Part shown: positions 10,872 to 22,561 of the stretch, piece after piece
Numbering within the stretch: the first letter of the stretch is position 1
Layout: each line of letters begins with the position of its first letter
NCBI GenBank assembly: GCA_963921425.1
Contig: OY992834.1
Location: 1,550,001 to 1,614,000 of the forward strand
Direction of reading: 5' to 3'
DNA: 64,000 nucleotides
Source: Dryas octopetala
Lineage: Eukaryota > Streptophyta > Magnoliopsida > Rosales > Rosaceae
The notes under the pieces: generated by a model
What the model was told of the DNA's origin: nothing
What the model saw: only the letters and a program-made list of their open reading frames with translations
Databases searched by the model: none
Position numbers and translations under genes: made by a program

Positions 10872-13243
10872 ATGAATTGGTTTTCTGCTTATCTTGTAGC
10901 AGTGGTTCGAGAAAAAGATGTTTGTTGGGAATATGCTGAGAAATTGGATGGAAACAAGGTGAGGTGCAAATTTTGCCTGAGAGTTCTGAATGGTGGCATT
11001 AGTAGATTGAAACATCATCTATCTCGACTTCCAAGTAAGGGTGTAAATCCATGTAGCAAAGTAAGAGATGATGTTACTGATAGGGTGAGGACCATCATAG
11101 CATCAAAGGAGGAGGTCAAAGAAACTTCTAGTGGTAAAAAGCAAAAGTTAGTAGAAGTCAAATCTCCTGGAAATGTCTCTACTGGTAGAACTCTCATGCC
11201 CATTGAGACAGCATCTCCAATTCAGAAAGTTTTTCCAAATGTCACTCCAACGGTCCCTCCCTCCTCGAATAACCAGGAGAATGCAGAGAGAAGTATTGCA
11301 CTGTTCTTTTTTGAGAACAAGCTTGACTTCAGTATAGCCCGTTCTTCATCCTACCAGCAAATGATTGATGCCATAGCAAAGTGTGGTCCTGGATTTACAG
11401 GTCCATCTGCAGAAACTCTGAAGACTGCATGGTTGGAAAGGATCAAGTCTGAAATGAGCCTACAGTCGAAAGATATTGAAAAAGAGTGGACTACCACAGG
11501 CTGTACGATCATTGCCGACACATGGACTGACAATAAGTCAAGAGCTCTGATTAACTTTTTGGTTTCATCACCCTCGCGGACCTTTTTTCATAAGTCAGTG
11601 GATGCATCTGCATATTTCAAGAACACAAAATGCCTTGCTGATTTATTTGATTCCGTAATACAAGATTTTGGCCCAGAAAATGTTGTGCAGATCATCATGG
11701 ATAGTAGTTTCAACTATACTGGGATTGCAAACCATATCCTGCAGAATTATTCAACCATTTTTGTGTCTCCTTGTGCCTCTCAGTGTTTAAATCTTATTTT
11801 AGAGGAATTCTCAAAGGTAGATTGGGTGAACAGATGCATCTTACAAGCACAAACCGTTTCAAAGTTCATATACAATAATGCCTCAATGCTTGATCTGATG
11901 AAAAAGTTTACTGGGGGACAGGAACTCATTAGAACTGGCATCACGAAGTCTGTTTCCAACTTCCTTTCGTTGCAATCCATGTTGAAGCAAAGGTCAAGGT
12001 TGAAGCACATGTTCAACAGCCCCGAATACTGTACAAACTCCTCGTATGCAAATAAGACACAGAGCATTTCATGTATTGCCATTGTTGAGGACAATGATTT
12101 CTGGAGAGCAGCGGAAGAGAGTGTGGCCATCTCTGATCCATTTCTCAAAGTTTTGAGGGAAGTATCTGGTGGGAAACCTGCTGTGGGTTCTATATATGAG
12201 CTAATGACCAGGGCCAAAGAATCAATAAGGACATACTATATAATGGATGAGAATAAGTGCAAGACCTTTTTAGATATAGTAGATAGAAAGTGGCGGGATC
12301 AACTCCATTCACCTCTACATGCAGCAGCAGCATTTTTGAACCCTAGCATCCAATATAATCCAGAAATAAAATTTCTTACATCAATAAAGGAGGACTTCTT
12401 TAAAGTTCTGGAGAAGCTACTGCCTATGCCTGAAATGAGACGTGACATCACTAATCAAATATTCATCTTTACAAAGGCAACTGGGATGTTTGGTTGTAGC
12501 CTAGCAATGGAAGCAAGAGATGTAGTTTCACCTGGTAAGTACACTTTTGAATTATAAAAACATTTCCATATGTGCAAGAGATGAGATGTTAGACTAAACA
12601 TTGTTTTGTAATTTGTATCTTGCAGCGTATGGTGTATTAGACACATCATAAAGATGAGAATCATATTGAATCCTTCAAATCTACATCTGCTTTCACCAGA
12701 TGTTGGATTTTCCATTGTCCTTAGTTGTCGTCTGTTATTCATTCATGCTTTGCAATTTGCATATGGTGTGCAGTGGTTGTGTGTGTTTGCCTTACTTATT
12801 TCTTGGATCTGGGAACCTACTTCCAATTCATTGTAGGGCTTTGGTGGGAACAATACGGCGACTCTGCACCTGTGTTGCAACGAGTTGCCATCAGAATACT
12901 GAGTCAAGTTTGCAGCAGTTTCACTTTTGAGAGGCATTGGAGTGCATTCCAGCAAATTCACTCCGAGAAGCGCAACAAGATTGATAGAGAAACACTGAAT
13001 GACCTTGTCTACATAAATTACAATCTCAAATTAGCAAGACAGACAAGAACAAAGACTTTAGAAGCTGATCCCATTCAATTTGATGACATTGATATGACTT
13101 CAGAGTGGGTAGAGGAGAGTGATAATCCAAGCCCAACTCAATGGCTTGATCGGTTTGGTTCTGCTCTGGATGGGAGTGACTTGAATACAAGACAGTTTAA
13201 TGCTGCCATATTTGGTTCAAATGACCACATATTTGGTTTATGA
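10872..13243 (+). CDS. Domesticated hAT-transposase-like protein (BED finger, DUF659)
   Basis: Two exons, 10872-12534 and 12837-13243, encode about 689 residues. The parts are: a BED-type zinc finger (about residues 13-55; CKFC, then H and C ligands near LKHHLSRLPSKGVNPC), a lysine-rich linker, a DUF659 transposase-like core (about 140-290, including ADTWTDNKSRALINF), and a hAT C-terminal dimerisation region (about 560-640, LWWEQYGDSAPVLQRVA). No terminal inverted repeats flank it and the frame is intact, as expected of a host gene of the 'hAT transposon superfamily' group; such proteins often bind DNA. The join at 12534/12837 restores the conserved SPGLWWEQ. The start is uncertain: relatives I remember begin MVREKD, and the matching codon here is GTG. 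ATG 10872 is the first in-frame ATG and adds ten residues. Confidence 0.8.
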
Positions 13244-13570
13244 TATATAAACTCTCACCGCCTCATTTTATGTCTTCATAGTGATTAGTGTCCTTTCTTG
13301 ATCTTGTGATTCCTGTTTCCAAAGAATGCCTTGTATCTATGATTCTATTCTAATAGAAATAGTGTCTTGCACTCTTGCATATCCTATCCTGTAGATAAAA
13401 CGGAAACATCTAATCAGAATCTTGGCTTTTATTAGAATCAAATTTAATCTTTAAATTAAATTAGAAAAAATTAAAGTTCAATTATTAAATTGAGACATGT
13501 GCCAAAAGCTCAGGACCTTCAGGTACTATAAAGTAAAAATGGAAAAAACTTTTAATTTTGGATTTTTTTT
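13244..13570. other. 3' UTR and spacer
   Basis: Probable 3' UTR of the hAT-like gene running into AT-rich spacer. Nothing else is seen before the hairpin element that follows. Confidence 0.5.
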
Positions 13571-13982
13571 ATATTTAGTACCTGAACTTTGACCATTGTC
13601 TTAATGTGGTACTTAAACTTTTATTTGTCCCAATTGAGTACCTAAATTTTTATTTTGTGTCTAATAGGTACCAAAATGAATTTCTGTTAAAATTGTCAAC
13701 AAAAGTTAGGGGCAATATAGTCACTTCAAAAAATTTATTTTTTATTTTTTATTTTTAATTTTTTTTGTTTGTTGTGTGTTTTTTTTTTAATAATTTTAAA
13801 CATATAAAGAAAATAATTAAAATATACTTTGACTATATTGCCCCTAATTTTTATTGACAATTTTAACAAAAATTCATTTTGGTACCTATTAGATACAAAA
13901 TAAAAATTTAGGTACTCAATTGGGACAAATAAAAGTTTAGGTACCACATTAAGACAAGGGTCAAAGTTTAGGTACTAAATAT
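13571..13982. mobile_element. Long hairpin MITE, about 412 bases
   Basis: The ends ATATTTAGTACCTGAACTTT and, on the other strand, ATATTTAGTACCTAAACTTT are near identical. Arms of about 165 bases stay above 90 percent identical by eye, and the loop of about 80 bases is T-rich. The transcript of either strand would fold into a long hairpin. No coding content and no clear target duplication. Confidence 0.75.
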
Positions 13983-14255
13983 GAAATAAACCCTTTAATT
14001 TTAATGCTCAATTGGTTTCTCAAACTGGTTGTCGTTGGCTCATGGAATTATGTCGTTTTTACCATTGCTTTTCTCGCAAGGATTTCTGAAACGACGTGTC
14101 GTTGGAAGTTCTCCTGCTTAACAAAACACGCTTACGCACTTGCTCAACCACTCTTTCTTCTCAAACTCAAAAACGACCTTTACTTTTCCTGGAAACTAGA
14201 AGCCTCTGTTTTTCTTTCTTCCTCAGTGAGTCTGTGAATCTCTGAAATCGGTGTG

Positions 14256-15692
14256 ATGGAGTACGATTTCCGGACCAGGTCGGGTTCATCCTATGACGCA
14301 CAAATCCCGGCCTACCGCCCTGCCTCGTCATCAACGCCGTCAAGCCATCCGATGTACGGACCTCCATCGTCGTCGTCTTTGTACCCTCGGGTGGGTCAGC
14401 CGGGTCAAACCGTCATCCCTCCACCTCACGCAGGCCGTCCCTTTCCCCACCACCAGACCACAACTCCTTCATCTTCTTCTTCTTTCTCTTGTAAGCTTCA
14501 TCATCTAATTTTCTCCGAAATTATGGATTTTTTTATTCCTTAGGGTTTTCAATTATGGCATCTTACCATCAATTTTATGTTTCCGAAATCGCAGCGGGAG
14601 CGGGCGTTCGAGTTTTTATAAAACCCGAGTATCGGATCACTCCTCCGGTAAGCTTCGAGTTTTAATTGTTGTAAATTACAGATTTCTAAGCTGTGTTCAT
14701 GATTGGGAAAATCTCTAAACTTTGTTTTGAAGGTAATTATTAAGAATTGGGCAATTTCTGATGAAAATATTAGTTTATGTGGGCAATTTTCTTGAAGATC
14801 ATCTTTTCTGTTTGCATTATTCACTTGGGTTTGGTTGTTTACGATGTTTTCTGATATGATTGGGTTTGGGTTTGATTGCTCATCTGTAGCCTCCATTGTC
14901 AACACAAGTCGGAGATATACCCCGCAGCAATTTCCAATTCGATTTTGAATTTGAGAGGAAAGTATTGGCTGAAGCAGAAAAGGAAATGCCAAATTGGGGA
15001 AAGCTTGGGCTGGAAAACCTTCCACCACCTAGGGCTGTGGAATCACCATCTTCATCGGTATCGGTATGTCATTTTCTCTTTCACGTTTACAAGTTCTCTT
15101 TATATGCTTTTGTAGCTGGTGACTTTGCGTTCTGAGATCAATTCATTCTACAAGTCTAATGCAAATCCAATGACCAATGTGATTACTTGGTGTAGTTTTT
15201 TGATGTTTCAAATTTGTCATTAATTACATCACAAAGCCAGTAGTACTAAATTGATTTTCACTGCTTTATCATTTCAGCTGAACATGTTGTCTCTTGGTTG
15301 GATTTGTATCTTGAAATTAGCTTATTGATCCTGCAGGGTTCTGTTGGAGATCCTATTGTGAGCAAATATATCGCTGCAGGGCTCAACCGAGAAGCAGTTC
15401 CTCTTGCAGTAGCAAATTATGGAGACAATCCTACTAAGGTATTTTCTTGGGCTCTTTGCCTGCGCATTATGCTTGATTTTTACACCAAGTACTGGGGGTG
15501 CTGGTTGTTATCATCACATTTAGCTGTTTAATGAATGCTTTTATTTCTCTTCTCTAGGTTCGAGAATTTGTCAATGGATTCACCATTTTACGAGAGATGG
15601 GATTTTCATCAAACAGTGTTGCTGAAGCCCTACTCATGTATGACAATGACACGGACAAGGCAGTGGCTTATTTTCTCAACAGTTCATCATGA
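14256..15692 (+). CDS. UBA-domain protein
   Basis: Five exons (14256-14490, 14595-14647, 14890-15063, 15337-15438, 15558-15692) join in frame to about 232 residues. The N-terminal 80 residues are rich in Ser, Pro and His. A conserved block, VRVFIKPEYRITPPP, follows, then an acidic, helix-rich middle with FEFERKVLAEAEKEMPNWG. The C-terminal 40 residues form a UBA domain with the MGF loop (LREMGFSSNSVAEAL) and end AVAYFLNSSS. UBA domains bind ubiquitin; the partner is unknown. The GTG just before ATG 14256 was rejected as start. From memory it matches AT5G53330, and its neighbour on the right matches AT5G53340. Confidence 0.88.
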
Positions 15693-16478
15693 GAGCATCC
15701 TTGAAACATACTCCTATACACTGTTCAAACATTGTTGCTGTTATAATAGTATTGCAAAAGTTGTGTTTTAGTTTTGTTCTTGTCTACGCTATGATTGTAA
15801 AGAATTGTTTTTAGGCTACACATATAATGGCCATTAGTTCGTCGAAATTCTTTGCTACTGTGTTTATCATGTTGTGGTGGCCATTTATGTAACGTACATT
15901 TGAGTTAAAGATCAATACTTGGACACGCGCAGCATTTTAGTCTCCAAATCAAATGATCCTAAAACTAAATAACTCGTGAACAAAAAATGTCGAGGAACAT
16001 GGCCAAAAAGAAGAATAGCGGAGATCTGACGACAATACAAGTAACAATCTTGACTATTTTAGAGATGAGAAGCGTATTCAAACTTCAATGGAAATCGATT
16101 TAAAAAAGAATCACAAAATTTCCATCACTTTGAATAAAGAATAACTCAAGGACAACCACCATGGTAATAAAGAAATGTGTGATGATGTTGCAAAAGAAAT
16201 CCCTCTGTTATTCTTTCCGGATCTGTGTTATTGAACCTATACGGTTGTACTGACTCTTTTGTAAATCCCATTTTTCCTATCCTGCAGCGTACCATGATGT
16301 GAACCAAAGCTATTTCATCTGATGGGCAAGACACCCAGGGTAACTTTCAATGTGAGCTATGATTTTTCCTTGGAACATCAAGCAGGCTGCAAACATCTAA
16401 GGGATGTGAATCCATATCTTTCAAACCATCTGTCTGCATCTGGTTTATATTTTCTCCACGAACTCAAAGCAAATCAAA
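15693..16478. other. Convergent 3' regions
   Basis: Between the UBA gene (+) and the galactosyltransferase gene (-). It should hold both 3' UTRs. No other gene is seen. Confidence 0.5.
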
Positions 16479-16599
16479 TCAAACACCAGCGCAAATAGCT
16501 CCTGAGAGAGAAAAGGTTTATGAAAACAAACCACCTTGGAGAAGTAAATCAAATGAAATGGTAGTGAAGTGAGCTGTCATAACTGTTGTGTGTGTGTGT

Positions 16600-16654
<55 letters not shown>

Positions 16655-19600
16655 CCTGTCCAAGAGGAGCAGCAAAACTTATTTTCATTAACATGTTTAA
16701 CATCAAGCCCAATAAACCAAGATCCGACGCTGACATCATCATGAGCATAGGTACGGAGAATAGATCTGCAAACCCGATTCACCAGAATTCAGTCATTGCT
16801 TTGCATAGTGACAAATGACGGAACCAGTTCAGCAGAGAAGAAAACTCACCTATTTATTGAAACAAATTTGGCCAAGGCTTGAGATATGACGTACATTTCA
16901 CCTGAAGCATGGCGGAAATATCTGTTGAAAGCAGAAACATAATTTTCAGTTTAAAAAGGCAAATAGTTGGGGAACTTGAAATGCATGGCTGTGAATCTAT
17001 AATTCTGTAATTCATGCCATAAGATTAGGCATACGAAAGAAACCAAGAGTGGTTCATGAACTTCATTCAAATTTATATTGGCTGTTGTTTGAATTTGCAA
17101 ATTTATATACAGATTTCCTATTTGGTGTTAATGGATGGTACAAATTATTTATAGCATACTTTTTATGAATATCACCCAAGTAAATTGCTCCCAGTTGTTA
17201 AACATTTGATCGTTAGTCTTTGATAAACAATAGTTATGAGTAAACAGAATATAATTTACTTTAATTACATGATGAAGTGAGTTGTAGTACAACTTACGAT
17301 TTCTTATCACCAAACTTCCACCATTCTGGTTCATACCATTTTTGGCTCCTGACAAAGACCGGCGAGCACAAATATGAGACATTAAAAGATCATCAAATTC
17401 AAATTTATCACTTATCTAGTTTACAGCTTGTCTTTGAATTTCTAGACCATACTCACGGCTCAGAGAAAACTTCGCCTGATTTCATGCACCCAATATAAAT
17501 ACGAGGATTTTCTAAATGAGTTGCAAGTGTAGCTCCCAGAGCATCTGGACAGAAAAGGAAAAAGGATAAGCTATGAAGAGCCATCTACAATGTAAATTAA
17601 TGGCAATGAAGAAAAATATTTCTATTATGGATTATTGGTAAAAGTATGTTTGCATAAGAAGTACCATAGACAATATTTTTTCTATTTAGGAAGAATGGTG
17701 TTTTCCAATCTACTTTCCAAGTCAAACCAGAAAAGGATGATAAACATATGTACAACAAAGTAAATAAAAAAAAAAATCAGACTTTCAGGTTTGACATGAA
17801 GTATCATAAATATGCCAACTGAAAAAATGAGTCCATCTAATAAATGATAATACTGACCAATATTTACATAAACATCATCATTGACTTTAGCATAGAACTC
17901 AGCATCCCATTTATCAACAGCATGAGCGAAGAACAGTTTAGCCTTCTTTGGGAATTCTTCAGGTGCCTCTACATGGGTATCCTGCCAATAATGGGGTGAA
18001 AATGATCAGATTACTGAAGTTAATACCTCCATGTGTCATGCACACATACAGGCATGCACGCGGACCAAATTAAAGGTAGTTACTAAACATACAAGAATAA
18101 CCAAATTAAAGGTAGTTACTAAACATACAAGAATAACGAAGTCCTTGGTCTGCCTGTTTTCATTGTCAATAGCTTTGTCCAAACTGTCCCCACTATTTGC
18201 ACTGTAAGACAACATATCATCAGACAGAAGGCTCTAACAAACCATCATAGTATGTTTGGCATGGAGTAAACAGAATAAAGGGAAATACAACGAAAAGAAA
18301 CCTTCTTCCAATAACAAATCGTGCAATGATGCCCTTCTCATTTTCCATTTTTTTCAAATCAGCGCCTGCAAATTAACATTCAAACTTTAAATTCTCCAAT
18401 GTGCTTACTAGAACTAAAACATTCGGAAGGGAACATTTCACAACATTCCACATGACCGGTCATCATTCAAGAATTTAGAACCAAGACGAAGTCATATAGG
18501 TGCCTTTAACTGTAAAAAGAAGAGAAAACTTGTGAGCCCATATAAGATTAGTACATTACCTGTTCCCATCCATGCCTGACGAATTGCATCTCTATTGTTT
18601 TTGCGACCAAACCTTGTAAAAATTCCAATCACCACTAGCGGCCTTCTCTTGTAATGAGTTCCATTATTCTCCGCCAAGTGCTTTGAAGTAAAACCCTCTT
18701 GTCTAGCTGCAGCCAACTCCATCTCAAGGGCTGATAACTTCTTATGCTGTTCCCTGACAAATAAAATTTCTCACATCAGAACCCATGTACTTATATGTAA
18801 ACTAACAATCATAAAACTCAATCAATAATCTTCAATTAAACAAGAAAACAAATGACTACATCTTACCTGCAGGCTATGATTTTCAATGTATCATCCACTG
18901 ATATGACAGATCGCCCCTATAAAAAAAAAAAAAAAAAAAAAGAGTTTCCATTGATCAACTTAATTGTTCCTGAGTATACATGACGAATAATAGTTTAGTA
19001 TCCAACAACAACTATCAACTCTGAGTTGGACAGCAACCCCATTCTGAACATATACCAAGTACTTGGTGTCATCTATAACCCACTACTTATATTACAGAAA
19101 GAACACAATCATATCATCAACCATATGTTAAGCATCAATAACTGGTACATTTTTCAGATGACACGAGAATAAGCTCGAACTTGATCAAAATCAATTATGA
19201 GCATGTCAGAGTTACCTATGCTTCATATCACAAGGTACTTAATAATGACCAAATGGGAAAAACCATTCATTTTGGTTGCACTTTGACAGTGTGTTAGGCG
19301 ATAAGAGCTTAAACTGGCATTAGCTCGAGTCAAATATGAAAGCGGGCCAGCTTGATTTTGACTCTAAAAAAAAAAATGTACTCGAAAGCCTTAACATATT
19401 GGGAAAGGAAAAAACAACAAAACCGAAATTTCAATCATAAATAAAAAATAACAAAAACTAAGAAATTCCCACCTTCCCAGTGATCCTATCAAGTTCTTTG
19501 ATCAAATAAACCCTGTTCTCCGAATCCTGCCACAACCTACATCCCATCCCAAAATCAACATTAGAAAAATCCTAGATTAAAGAAAAAGAGAGGGAGAGAA

Positions 19601-19810
19601 CATCTATCACATGGGTCAAATATTCTGCGAACTGAAAACTGAAAAGCGAAGAATGAGGTGCAAAAGATGGAGAAGAGTGAAGAAAGTAGAAACAAACCGG
19701 CCAGCGACATAGATGGAAGCGAAGGTGGCGAACATGGATACCAAGAGCGTCGGAATTCGTGATCGGAAAACCGTACCCGATAGGCGGGAACTCGATCCCC
19801 TGCTCTGCAT
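16479..19810 (-). CDS. HPGT1: Hydroxyproline O-galactosyltransferase, GT31 family
   Basis: Twelve exons on the minus strand join in frame: 19810-19699 with one further base (ending 19698), 19536-19473, 18916-18867, 18753-18560, 18365-18302, 18201-18129, 17981-17858, 17544-17457, 17348-17298, 16921-16850, 16765-16653 and 16501-16479. The product is about 342 residues, the usual HPGT length. It has a type II membrane anchor (about 19-38), a DUF4094-like stem with VDDTLKIIACREQHKKL, and a GT31 domain starting RRPLVVIGIFTRFGR, with the metal-binding acidic motif in KVNDDVYVN (about 221). It ends CCSSWTGGAICAGV. Enzymes of this type add the first galactose to hydroxyproline on arabinogalactan proteins in the Golgi. 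Two oddities, a duplicated donor at exon 6 and a GA repeat touching the exon 11 donor, are listed separately. Which HPGT paralogue it is rests on remembered synteny with AT5G53340. Confidence 0.9.
16607..16650. repeat. GA/CT microsatellite next to a splice donor
   Basis: About 22 units of GA (CT on the coding strand) directly follow the exon 11 donor of the galactosyltransferase gene, with a short TG run beyond it. The intron therefore begins GTCTCTCTCT rather than with a normal GTAAGT-like donor. Confidence 0.95.
18065..18136. repeat. Perfect 36-base tandem duplication across a splice donor
   Basis: Copies 18065-18100 and 18101-18136 are identical by eye. The second includes the end of exon 6 of the galactosyltransferase gene and its donor (minus strand, ATTCTT then GTATGT). 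The first places a second copy of the same donor 36 bases deeper in the intron. Confidence 0.95.
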
Positions 19811-20100
19811 TTTGTCTACAGCTCCTAATTAACTTTGATCGATGTATCGGAATCTGATTCCAAATTTGATGTACTAGTGTAGTGGGTGTTGGGCGAGCTA
19901 CATGAATGCGATGGATTTGGAGTGGCGTATTCAGAATTTCAGATATGTCGGAAACAGATCTACAAGATTGACTCAATTTTAGATTTTAATGTCAGGATGA
20001 TAAGCAGCTTGACCAACTCAGACTCTCAGAGAATGATGCGCAACTTGCTTCCGTACCAAGGGAGTTGAGAGTTGTTAAGGAGGTTGGTGTTTTGGGTTTC
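19811..20100 (-). promoter_or_regulatory. Upstream region of the galactosyltransferase gene
   Basis: Short upstream stretch with higher GC content than the spacer beyond, as expected of a 5' UTR and promoter. No TATA box stands out. Confidence 0.35.
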
Positions 20101-21556
20101 AGCGCCACTGCCTAAAGACTAAAGTACCCCACCTTCTTTTCTATTTATTTCCTTTTTTTTTCTAATTTCTTTGTTTTGCTTTTTTCTTAAAAGTTAAAAC
20201 AGAAAATATCACTTTTTTTTTGGAAAAAAAAAATAAAAAATAGAAAAATATCTCTACTGTGTATCATTTCAATAGAAAATCAACGGTTATATTAATGAGA
20301 TAAGATTTATACATTATTTAAGCACATAAATTTGTTAAGAATATTACTAAAATATCTTAATAAAGAAAAAAAAATTACCAGATATGTTATGTGACTTATG
20401 TCTAGGTTCCACGTACACTATGGGCCAACCTTAGATATCTTTTTTTTTTTTTTTTTATCGAGCTGAGGGAGGAAGAGTCGAATAATTAGTTGTTTTTAGA
20501 CTATTGTTAAGTAATTTTTCAAATGGGTAAACCTGTCATTAAAACGGGTGTAGTGATCAAATTTCATGGTGCGAGTAAAACCCCTTTTTTAAAATTATAG
20601 TCCGTCTCTTGGGCTACGCAATTGATTATTGGACTTGTGCATGGCATTGTCCGTAGGCCAATGAAATATATGGCTTGGCCCAGAAGTTGGCTTAGTAGCA
20701 TTCATCGTGAGTACATATGTCTAGCATGGACCCAGCAGTCGGTGTAATTCATCCCGAGTACAAATACAAACACAGCCCATAATAGCATTCCTCCAGATTG
20801 TAAAATACTGTTTCCCTATACTATATGGACATTAGATTGTACATACTTACCAAATTTACTTACATTAGCTATGAATATGAAAAAGAGGGAAAATTCTTAC
20901 GTAATGTATACATTTTATGTGATTGAATATATATATTTTATGTGTGTTTATCTCCTTTATCATGTCTGTTTTGTGATAATAAAAATAAAAAATAATAAAT
21001 ATATGTACTCCATTACATAAAAGTCTTATTCAGAAAAGAGTAACCAAGCCGAACAAATGAACCATGCAAATTGAAAGACAAGTCCACGTCCAAAGAAAAA
21101 TTAAATGCCACTCAATGAGGACATGTGGGTAGTAGTACCACAATATATAATTGAATTGAATTATCCTCATCTAAAAGTAACATTTCACATGCCCTTATTT
21201 GGGCAAGAGGCATCTTTTCTTTGTCTCCTTATTGTAAATTCGCATAAAGCGTTTGGGTATATGATGATGATGATGAAAGATGCAAGTGAAAACATATTGT
21301 GGCAATCATTAAAAAAAAAAAGAGATTTGCTATTTATACAATGCATCACATGTGCATAAATGATTGTAAGTAATAATTAAATGATAAAATTTTTCAAAAA
21401 GTATAAATTTTAACTTTTACATAAATTATAAGTTGTATCAATTTGTCAATTTTACTTTAGATGTTAATATGTCATTTTCATCAACTCAATTTTTAAATTT
21501 CATCCAAAATTAATCATATGTCATGCATATGATCACTTTTTTCAAAGATAAATTCA

Positions 21557-21655
21557 TCATTTTACTTGTAATATAATAAAATAAAAGTCAAACCACTTCA
21601 TGTAGGTCATTTTACTTGTAATCAATAATATATAAGTCAAACCACTTCATATCGG
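21557..21655. repeat. Imperfect tandem duplication of about 50 bases
   Basis: Two adjacent copies start TCATTTTACTTGTAAT and end AAACCACTTCAT plus four or five more bases; they differ by a few changes. Confidence 0.8.
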
Positions 21656-22449
21656 TCACTATTTTTGGATGAAAAATATAATTAGACTAACATAATAGTA
21701 AATTGACTTCAAAATTAAAGTTCAGAGAGCATATTAATACAATTCATAATACACATCTTGAATTAATACTGAAGTTAAATTATAAGTCATTTTTTAAAAC
21801 TTTTCCCAAATTAATTGTACAACGCACGTTCACTTTTTTACAGCGTTGCGAATATTGAGTCTACCTTGTTTTTAAAAGTTCCAGCACTATATCTGATGTG
21901 TTTTTTCACTTTCAAGTGCAACTCAGCCCAAGCCTGTGACTGTTTTCATTTTACATTCCAAGTTCCATGTATCTAGGAATTTTCTGAAATTAATCTATTA
22001 AAACAATGTAATCATCACATCCCTCATACAGAGAAAATGAGAGTGGAAATTAAATAAAATAATTTTGTGGTAGGTAGTGGTGCAGATTGATTCCCGACGT
22101 GCCTGTTGAAGTTTGCCGTTGCCTGTACTTTTGGCACTATTGGTGGTTGATAATGAATAAAGCCACCCGACATCTTATAAACCATGAACTTAAGTTTAAT
22201 ATGTGGTGAATGATAATTTCTTTACGTGGTTAAGTAGATAATACTCGATTTTTTTTTTTTTTAGAAAGAAGTATTGATTTCAAAATTTATGGACAATATA
22301 TAATAAATAATAATTAAAAAAAATCTAATATATTAATAATTCATATTAAGTAACATCAAAACGTCTTTAAACTTTACTTTTTTATAACTTCATTTTAATA
22401 GGCTGATATCACAAAGAAAATTAAAAATTCAACACAAAACTAATTAACA

Positions 22450-22561
22450 TTTGATGGAAAAACTCAATACCTTATAACTACTATACAAGACTATATTTGT
22501 TCTAATTTGATGGAAAAACTCAATACCTTATAACTACTATACAAGACTATATTTGTTCTAA
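22450..22561. repeat. Tandem duplication of 56 bases
   Basis: Two copies starting TTTGATGGAAAAACTCAATA at 22450 and 22506 look identical, pointing to a recent event. Confidence 0.9.

Noticed and set aside
12600..12836. Extra exon of the hAT-like gene after the AG near 12626
   Set aside because: It would bring stops; the join 12534 to 12837 restores the conserved SPGLWWEQ.
16588..16818. Frame with an Arg-Glu repeat and its mirror with a Ser-Leu repeat
   Set aside because: Products of the GA/CT microsatellite inside the HPGT gene.
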